Assembly: GCA_001430745.1 (NCBI GenBank)
Contig: KQ482042.1
Coordinates: 801,562-828,904, forward strand
DNA from: Auxenochlorella pyrenoidosa
Lineage: Eukaryota; Chlorophyta; Trebouxiophyceae; Chlorellales; Chlorellaceae
Direction of reading: 5' to 3'
DNA length: 27,343 bases
Shown: piece by piece, positions 20,648 through 27,343 of the stretch
Numbering within the stretch: the first letter of the stretch is position 1
How the letters are laid out: each line of letters starts with the position of its first letter
Translations under genes and position numbers: made by a program
Notes under the pieces: generated by a model
Told to the model about the DNA's origin: nothing
The model's database searches: none
What the model saw: the letters and a program-made list of their open reading frames with translations, nothing else

Positions 20648-21980
20648 CCTCTCTCTCTGAGCCCTCACCGCTGGAAGAGGTCAAGGCCCGCCCGGAAGTT
20701 GCGCACTTTCCACTCGTGCTGGATGCAGTCGTGGCCCTCTGCATTCTTCACCAGCCGCCAGCCAGCGCACTGTCAGGAGTGGCGGGCAGGGTGCGGCGAG
20801 AGGGTGGTGAGCCACCAAGCCAACCACAGGCACGCGCTGCCCCGACTGTTCGCCAGGCACATGGCAGGATGCCAAGTGCACCCTCAATCTGGCTGAAGCA
20901 TTACTATGCCGCCAGGCGTCCTGCATCAAGGTAGGCCGCCGCCGCTATCCGTCCACCGGCGCCGCCGCCCCCTGCATCGCCCCCCAGCGGGTGCCCACCT
21001 GTTTCTGCAGCCTGTTGATGTCGCTCTCGCCCAGCGCCTGCACGCCCCCCTCGCACGGCACGCACTTCCGGTTCTTCAGGCCCACAATCTCCGCCATGGC
21101 CTCAGGGGGCCTGCATGGGGAGATGAGCCGACTCAGACGAGGGCACAGGCGACGGGCCCACAGCGGCAACGACCGCTGAGTGCCCCCAGCAGCTGCGCCA
21201 CTCGCTGAGGCGCTCATCTGTGACATGCAGGGCACCCGAGTCATGGAGCATCCCACGCCGCGGGCTGGCCGGGCGCCCAGTCGCTGCCCGGGCCGCTGGC
21301 TCACTTGATGATGTGCTCCGTGTTGTAGTTGCCCAGCACCTTCTCGCCAAAGTTGCTGCCCAGCTCGCCCGCGGTGGGGTCGCGCGCACCAAAGTCCTGC
21401 GGTGCACCAGGGATGGAGGTGGCGCAGCAAAGTGGGCAGAGCATCGAGCAGGGCATGGCCTGAAGGTTGCTCGAAGCGCACAGGCAGGCCATGCACACGA
21501 GAGCCCGGCCCGTGCAGTTGCTGCGCATTATGTGCACCCATGGCGCTGCCAGCATTCAGGCAGCCACCTCAGCTCCTGTTTCCTGTCTGCCTGGGTACAT
21601 GCAGGCGCAGGTGCCGCGCAGCTGCCCCTCACCTCGCCCAGCAGCGCCTTCTCCGCCCGGGGGTCGACGCCAGCGCAGACCTGCAGCCCACCGCGGCGAG
21701 CTGCACAGATGCCGCGCCGCCCTGCTGCCGCCACTTGACGCTGCAGTGTGGAATGTGCACACCATTTAGCAACCATTCGGTACGGCGAGCGAGCAGGGCA
21801 GCAGGGGAGTGGGCACGTGAAGGCAGCCGAGGAAGCGTCTGGAGCAGCGGCTGAGGCGGCCCAGTCAGCAGCACTTTCCGCACTGGTTGCGGGACAAGGT
21901 TGGCGTCGCTTACGCACCTGGAGCGTTCCCAGCTGCTGGCTCAGCCGCGCAGGGGCTGCAAAGGTGGACAACGAGGGCAA
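19982..21980 (-). CDS. RAF2: Plastid pterin-4a-carbinolamine dehydratase-like protein, RAF2 type
   Basis: Seven exons join with matching phases: 21918-21980, 21633-21740, 21305-21396, 20999-21110, 20669-20769, 20226-20358 and 19982-20041, giving 222 residues. Residues 1 to about 48 look like a chloroplast transit peptide (Ser/Ala/Arg-rich, few acids, ending near VCAGVD). Then comes [20 protein letters not shown], typical of the plant RAF2/SDIRIP1 group, a CVPC motif, and the DCoH fold: [53 protein letters not shown] and a C-terminal PKRKPKFWA. The dehydratase signature (HHP, downstream His and Asp) is intact. The fold recycles pterin cofactor. In land plants RAF2 members assist Rubisco assembly in the stroma, and DFGARDP favours that group. 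Which role applies here is inferred. Intron 5 contains a (CA)18 repeat. Confidence 0.92.
20611..20646. repeat. (CA)18 dinucleotide microsatellite in an intron
   Basis: Eighteen perfect CA units sit within the fifth intron (20359-20668) of the RAF2-like gene. On the transcribed strand this is (TG)18, beginning about 22 bases after the 5' splice site. It gives a spurious Val-Cys reading frame across the intron. Confidence 0.97.
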
Positions 21981-22396
21981 GGGTGTAAAGGGCCGGCTAG
22001 CGGAGCGGCCAAACCTTTAGCGGTGAAACTGCATGCACGGACCGCCACTTGCCTGTCGCAATGTGCATCCTACAAGCCAGGCACGAGCCGCCTTGGAGTG
22101 CTGCAGGGCCTCTGCTTGCGTGTGCCTGGCCAGGACGCCGAATCGGCTGGCTGTGGGCTCCACAATCGTGATCACACGCGCTGCAAGGCACAAAGCGGCG
22201 GCTTGTCGCCAGCCCAGCGCAGCAGCCACAGCAGACGATGGCCCCTGCCAAACAGTGCGCATTGCCACCCTGCAAGGCTGCAAACTTACGTGGAAGCTTG
22301 TCCAAGCCCTTTACTGGCCGCAGAAGAGCGCCGAACGGGCAGGCTCGTACTTTGCACTCGCTGCGCGCTCCACACAGCCCGGCAGGCGGCGGCACA
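21981..22396. promoter_or_regulatory. divergent intergenic region, RAF2-like / bL34c
   Basis: This 416-base spacer separates the start codons of two nuclear genes for plastid proteins transcribed away from each other. It should carry both promoters and 5' UTRs. No clear TATA box or repeat was seen. Confidence 0.5.
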
Positions 22397-23501
22397 ATGC
22401 TGGCCACTCGGGCTATCCGTGCGGCCCCCGTGGCTGCCCCCTCGCGGTGAGTTTGCTGGCTGGAGAGCTTGGAGAGCTGCATGGGGAAGCGCCCCTGCCA
22501 GCCAGCCGCCCTGCTCGTCTGCCCGCCGACCACATTGTCTTCTCTCTGTGCAGGGTGACCATGCCCCGCACCAGCACCGCGCAGCGCCTGGCGGTGCGGC
22601 GGCCTCAGCAGCTCCAGAGCGAGTTCCTCTCGCCCGTGGCCTCCCTGAAGGGTCTCTGCGCCTCTTTCGCACGTGAGAACCGCCGATGTGCGGTCCGACG
22701 CGATTGGCCTGCAAGCACCCTGACGTACCTCTGGCACGGGCGGCAGCACACAGCCAGACAGCGAGCCAGGGTGGCTGCCTTCATGCCCTCATGCTGGTTG
22801 CTGCTTCGCCTCCATCATGTATGCAGAGATGGTCCTGGGTGCGGCGTCCAAGCTGGCGCAGGGCGGCCGCAGCGGCCTGCTGGTGGAGTGCAACAACAAG
22901 AAGGGCCTGGGCTGCACGCTGCGCGGCACCCGCCGGTGCGTACCTCTTGATGGGGCACTGCAGCATGGATCCGCCTGTCAGGGGCACCGCATCCCTGAGG
23001 CAGCAAGCTTCGGCTCCCTGGAGCCGGCAGGCGCCAGACTGGCAGCTGCAAGCCCTCCCCTTGCACTTCGCAACTGAAGCAGCCTGCCACTCACCCGGTG
23101 GATTGCTGCCGCGCAGTCAGCAGCAGGACAGCCAGCACGACTCCAGGCCGTCAAGCTGCAGCTTGGACCGGCACAAAATGCACACAGAGCCCTCACATCC
23201 CGCCCTCTGTTGCTGCCCCTGCTGCAGGAAGCGGGCTCGCGTGAGCGGCTTCCGCGCCCGCATGGCCACCCCCGGCGGCCGCAAAGTGCTTGCTGCCCGC
23301 CGCAAGAAGGTGCGTGGCTGTCCTGCTCTGCATGGCGCAAAAAACAAGAGTTAGGCTGCGAGTGCGCCTTGTGCATGGTCTTGTCGCATGGAAGCGGAGG
23401 CAGGTGAAGCCATCCTGACAGCCGAATATGGCACATCATTGCTGCCCCTGCAGGGCCGGAAGGTGCTGGTGCCTGCCGCTGTGCCCAAGCGGAAGATGTG
23501 A
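22397..23501 (+). CDS. RPL34: Plastid ribosomal protein bL34
   Basis: Five exons, 22397-22446, 22554-22672, 22827-22935, 23228-23309 and 23454-23501, with matching phases (2, 1, 2, 0) encode 135 residues. The N-terminal part (MLATRAIRAAPVAAPSR and on) is Ala/Arg/Ser/Pro-rich and acid-poor, as expected of a chloroplast transit peptide. The C-terminal half is unmistakable bL34: RGTRRKRARVSGFRARMAT, then GGRKVLAARRKKGRKVLV. It is a small basic protein of the large subunit of bacterial-type ribosomes. Residues GLLVECNNKKGLGCTLRG lead into the domain, and a tail PAAVPKRKM follows it. The gene is nuclear and split within the conserved domain by two introns. Plastid rather than mitochondrial location is inferred from the presequence. 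Confidence 0.95.
22936..23227 (+). other. intron 3 of the bL34 gene
   Basis: This 292-base intron (donor GTGCGT, acceptor gctgcag) splits the codon between the two Arg of RGTRRKR. Nothing was recognised inside it. Confidence 0.8.
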
Positions 23502-24321
23502 GCAGCTGGATAGCGAGCAGCCAGCCGGATGTGGCATCGATGTGGCGCGACTGCTGCCAGCCCGCTGGACTCCCTGAGAACTCAGCGGCTCAGCTGCAGT
23601 AGCTGTGGGCAGCCAGCCGTGAGCGCAGCCTTGCACGGCTTGGTTGGCTTTGCGGCCGGACTATCGATCTGCGCTGCACTTCCACCTCAATTTCTTCAAT
23701 GCCCTCTGTTCTCTTGCTTTCTTGTGTCCTCCTCTGCTTACCTTTGTGGCGCATTCGCCACGTGCTTCCTCTGTTACATGCTGAGCACCGCTAGGCCAGC
23801 TGCGAGGTTGGCGGTCCAGACATGAATGCTCATTCTCTTCTGGAGGCCCAAGCTGGTTCAGGGTATGACTTGTTCAGCTGCGCAGCACTTGCGCTGCATG
23901 CACTTGCTGCATGGAGCACTGGCCTGAGTCACGATCCCCCACAGAAATGCTGCACCATGGCAAGGCACCATCAGCGTGCCCACCACCCTGTCCGTCCCAA
24001 CCGGCGGTGTTGCTGCGCTCATTGCACTGTTCACTGTTGTGCAGTGGGCTTTGCCATGCCATATCTCAACATTCACGTCTCTTGAATGCATAATGCCCCG
24101 CCTGCGAGGCGCTAGGGCTTGCGAAAACCTATTCTAGAGCGCGGCCGGCTTCTGCACCCCCTGGCGCTCTCTCCGACGCGCTCATAGATGCAACAGGGAG
24201 TAGATAGCAGCTTCAGAGCGTGACAGTGCGTATTCTCAGCTCAGCCGAGCCCCTGTGAGAAGGCTCGCCTTCCGTCACACCAGCCTCCGTCACCGTGCCG
24301 ACACAGCGCGAGTCAGGCACT
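23502..24321. other. intergenic: bL34 3' side and Lon promoter side
   Basis: This 820-base stretch between two plus-strand genes is noticeably less GC-rich than the exons, with T-rich parts at about 23680-23790. No TGTAA on the plus strand, no RNA gene and no convincing ORF were seen. The segment from about 24090 to 24321 probably holds the Lon promoter and 5' UTR. Confidence 0.45.
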
Positions 24322-27300
24322 ATGAGGTCCACAGGGGCCAGCCGGGACTCGCCACGACACCAGCAGAGGGCAGCCGGGCCCGACGGCGGCGGCACCGATG
24401 GCGGCACGAGGGCAGTCACCCCACTCGCCCTGCTGCCGCTCTTCGACCATGTGCTTCTCCCGGGCGGCTTCCTGCGCGTCACCATCCCGGCCAGCTGGCA
24501 CAAGAGCAACGCGCTGGTGGAGGAGCTGCTGCAGGCACAGACTGGCGAGGTGGTGGTGGCGGCAGTTCCCCTCCTGGCCGATCCCGGCCAGGTGGGTGCT
24601 GGCGACGACCCTCAGCTCGACCTGGACCGCCTGCACAGCACGGGCACAGCTGCGCGGGTGCTGCAGCTTGTGCGCCGCACAGCCTCGGGCAGCTGGACAG
24701 TCACGCTGGAGGGGCGCTGCCGCCTGCGCATCCGAGATGTGCGGCTGGCCAGCCGGCCGCCGCGGGGGGAGCTGTTTGAGGCCTTGGTTGAGCAGCTGGA
24801 CTACCTGCCGCCAGGCCGGCCCGCCGGCGGGCGCACGGGCAGCACAGACGCCTCAGCAGAGGCTGCCACCAAGGAGCAGGAGGAGCTGAGCCAGGAGCTG
24901 CTCAAGGCGAGCAAGCAAGGGGGGCGCCTGCATCAACGTGCTGAGCGCAGCGCTGCCAGCCCCTGTGTGCAGCCCACGCGCGCATGCCGCGCAGCGCCAG
25001 CCTGGCGCGTCTGCCGGCGGCCCCTGAGCTGCCCTGCTGCGCCGCCCCTCCCTGCAGGGCACGCGACGCCTCTTCCTGCTCATCCGAGGGGGAGCCCGAG
25101 GGCCGGGCCGCGGCCGCGCGCGTGGCCGGGCGCTGGCCCAGCAGGGCCCCGCCCGCATGTCCGACGTGCTGGGCAGCCTCGTCGCCCGCACGCTGCGCGA
25201 CCGCCTCGCCCTGCTGTCCTCGCTGGACGTCACTGCTCGCCTGCAGGTGGGCAGCCGCCGGCGCGCAGCGTGCCCGCCGGCATGCCTGCTGTGCCAAGGC
25301 TGCCGGGCCGCTCCCCGCCGCCAACCACGCCGCCCATGCAGATCCTGCCAGGCACGCAATTGCGCCTGCGACCCAGGTGCCCCGCCTCCGCTCCTGCCCC
25401 GCAGCTGGTTGTCGACCTCCTCGGGCAGATGCTAGAGGTGGCTGAGAAGGCGGCGGCTGCCAGCGGGCGCAGCAGGCGCGGCGGGGGGCAGCCCGGTGCG
25501 GGGCGCGGCGGCCTGCGCCTGCCGGGCCTTGCAGGCGAGGAGGATGACGAGGAGGAGGACAGCGGCAGGCAGGAGCTGGCTGCACTCATGCAGAAACTCA
25601 AGGTGGGGAGGGCAGGGCAGGCTGCGTCAGGCACCTCTTGCTTCGTGGAGACCCGGTCGGTTGGGCTTTGTGGAGACACGGTCTGTTGGGATGGCCGGGG
25701 GGCCGAGTTGCTGAACATTGCTTTTGCGAGGCCTCCAGCCGCCCTTGCCTAGGCATCCAGGGTGCAGAATTTTGTGGTGCCCTTTTGCGCAGGAGGCCAA
25801 CCCGCCGCCCGAGGTGCTGCGAGCGGCGCAGCGGGAGTTCAAGCGCCTGCAGCGCGGCAGCGAGCAGCACCCGGGTGCGTGGCCTCGCTCGCAGCACCCA
25901 CCGCCCCTCCCTTTCTGCTACCAGGGTGCATGCTGCTGCCTCGGGCTGAAAGGGCCGTGTGCACCCCTGCCTGCTGGTGTGTGCCTCTGCGTCCACGCAG
26001 CTGCACTCCTGTGCCTCTCTGTGCAGGCTACAGCATGGCACTCACCTACTTGGAAACGCTGGCAGACCTGCCCTGGAGTCGCCTCTCCTCCCAGCCCGCC
26101 CCGCCGCAACATCCCGCTGTCCCTGTTATTGCTGCCGATGGTGAAGAAGAGGACCAAGGCGAGGAGGCAGCTGGCTTGGTGCAGCAGCCTGCCGGGCAGG
26201 CCCAGCAGACGGCCGCGCCTGCCGCCGCTGCGCCGCTGCCGCTGGCGGCTGTGCGGCAGCGCCTGGATGATGCGCACTATGGTTTGGAAAAGATCAAGGA
26301 GCGGATTGTGCAGTACGTGGCGGTACAGCGCCTGAGGTGAGGGGGGGGCTGCTTGGGCGAGCAGCACGAGACGTAAGCTTGAACAGCCAACAGCGCCAAG
26401 TGGGCGACAGCCGATCGTGCATCAGCGCCTGTTCGGGCGTCGACGCACTGGCTGGCCAACTCTTTGCCCTGCTCGCAGGGGCTGGGACGCCCGGGCGCCC
26501 ATTCTGTGCTTCATTGGTCCGCCTGGAGTGGGCAAGACGAGCCTTGCGCGGTCCATTGCAGGTGGGGGGAGGGCGTGCACTGGAAAGCCCTCCAGGGGCA
26601 CGTTGCAATGCATGCTGAGTGCGCTGCATGTGTGGGCGAGGGAGCCACGGTGCCCACAGGGCTGCCTCGCCAAGCTCACCGCCAAGCTCACCGCCAAGCT
26701 CTCACCCCTGCTCGCTGCCTGCCACTCTGCGACAGCCGCGTCTGCCCTGCCGTCCCTGCCTGCGCTGTGCAGAGGTGCTGGGCCGGCCGTTCCAGCGCAT
26801 CAGCCTGGGGGGCGTGCGGGACGAGGCCGAGGTCCGGGGGCACCGCCGCACCTACATCGGCGCCATGCCAGGTTAGCAGCCCCACACACGCCTTCTGTGC
26901 CATCCAACAGGGCCTTGAATTGAGCTCGTCTGGCCGCGGTGCGCCTCTGCCTGCTCTGCCGGTGCCAGCGCACTCTTCCCGCCCTCCTCTGCCCCGCGGC
27001 AGGCCGGCTCATTCAGGCGGTGCGCAAGGCGGGGGTGCGTGACCCGCTGCTGCTGCTGGACGAGGTGGACAAGATGGGCAGGGACGCGCGGGGGGACCCC
27101 GCGGCCGCGCTGCTCGAGGTGGGCGGGGCGGCTTGCTGGCGGCCCGCCGCTGCTCGGCGGCAGGCAGGGGCCCATGCGGATGCAGAGTCGGGGCAAGCCG
27201 CCAGGGGGGGCCTGCACCAACTGCGCGCAGGAGGCTGGCTGGGTCACTGCCTGCTGGGGCAGCCTGTGGGCGGCTAGGCGGCGGGCTGCCCCAGCAACGG

Positions 27301-27343
27301 GCTCGTGTGTTGAGTGGTCTACCGTGCCCACGCTCCAGCCCCG
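24322..27343 (+). CDS. LON2: ATP-dependent Lon protease, peroxisomal LON2 type (3' end outside)
   Basis: Eight exons are visible: 24322-24906, 25058-25246, 25405-25602, 25793-25874, 26027-26336, 26479-26561, 26773-26871 and 27003-27118. They encode the first 554 residues, and the window ends in the next intron. The N-terminal substrate-binding domain starts at about residue 32 ([19 protein letters not shown]). The AAA+ module follows: a [10 protein letters not shown] linker, [13 protein letters not shown], Walker A GPPGVGKT at residues 468-475, [20 protein letters not shown], and Walker [10 protein letters not shown] at 531-539. The wording [20 protein letters not shown] is closer to plant peroxisomal LON2 and bacterial Lon than to mitochondrial Lon. 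The Ser-Lys protease domain and any C-terminal peroxisomal signal lie outside. The first intron seems to use a GC donor. The helix normally reading KEYLLRQQ is not found (see findings). Confidence 0.93.
25641..25690 (+). repeat. tandem pair of 25-bp imperfect repeats in a Lon intron
   Basis: Two adjacent 25-base units, 25641-25665 and 25666-25690, differ at three positions. They share the skeleton CTTyGTGGAGACmCGGTCkG. They lie in the intron 25603-25792. Confidence 0.85.
26669..26701 (+). repeat. 12-bp tandem repeat in a Lon intron
   Basis: GCCAAGCTCACC occurs twice, followed by nine bases of a third unit, within the intron 26562-26772. It is non-coding. Confidence 0.85.

Noticed and set aside
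19845..20744. Continuous minus-strand ORF of 299 codons including a Val-Cys repeat
   Set aside because: It reads through introns and the (CA)18 microsatellite. The conserved DCoH segment inside it is explained by spliced exons with matching phases.
1..27343. CRISPR array, tRNA, rRNA, transposon or viral insertion
   Set aside because: Looked for on both strands. Only microsatellites and short tandem repeats were seen, with no spaced direct repeats, cloverleaf, terminal inverted repeats, or transposase or reverse transcriptase motifs.

Overview
The window is nuclear DNA of a very GC-rich green alga, most likely a Chlorella-like trebouxiophyte or a relative. This is inferred from several things seen in the sequence: dense short GT-AG introns that usually end in ctgcag, the chlorophyte-type TGTAA poly(A) signal after some genes, plant-type nuclear genes for plastid proteins, and long Ala/Gln/Gly-rich low-complexity tracts. 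I see no bacterial operon, CRISPR array, tRNA, rRNA or transposon. All gene models were built by hand by joining exons whose splice phases agree, with no transcript support.

Layout, left to right: (1) 11-1215 (-), a small multi-pass membrane protein resembling the N-terminal half of FUSC/ALMT-type proteins; (2) 1757-4699 (-), a protein with a long disordered N-terminus and a C-terminal ELMO domain; (3) 5148-11617 (+), a predicted 1,750-residue protein with two blocks of Sfi1/centrin-binding-like Trp repeats around a coiled coil; (4) 11891-12646 (-), mitochondrial complex I subunit NDUFB10/PDSW; (5) 13582-14173 (+), a PIG-Y-like subunit of GPI-GlcNAc transferase, with an upstream overlapping ORF; (6) 15015-19535 (+), a large low-complexity, histone-H1-like protein ending in a plant-type helix-turn-helix domain; (7) 19982-21980 (-), a plastid pterin-carbinolamine-dehydratase-like protein of the RAF2 type; (8) 22397-23501 (+), plastid ribosomal protein bL34; (9) 24322 to beyond the right edge (+), an ATP-dependent Lon protease of the peroxisomal LON2 type, cut inside an intron after the Walker B exon.

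The genes are ordinary eukaryotic housekeeping neighbours serving different compartments: plastid, mitochondrion, ER, probably peroxisome, cytoskeleton and nucleus. They are not a pathway cluster. Three pairs are divergent and share short intergenic spaces: ELMO/Sfi1-like, NDUFB10/PIG-Y and RAF2-like/bL34. Two pairs are convergent.

I find no convincing new multi-gene system. The items most worth a second look are the Sfi1-like protein, the ORF overlapping the PIG-Y start, a Lon protein that seems to lack a conserved N-domain helix, a possible intronic poly(A) site that would remove the HTH domain, and a palindromic bidirectional poly(A) region between two convergent genes.
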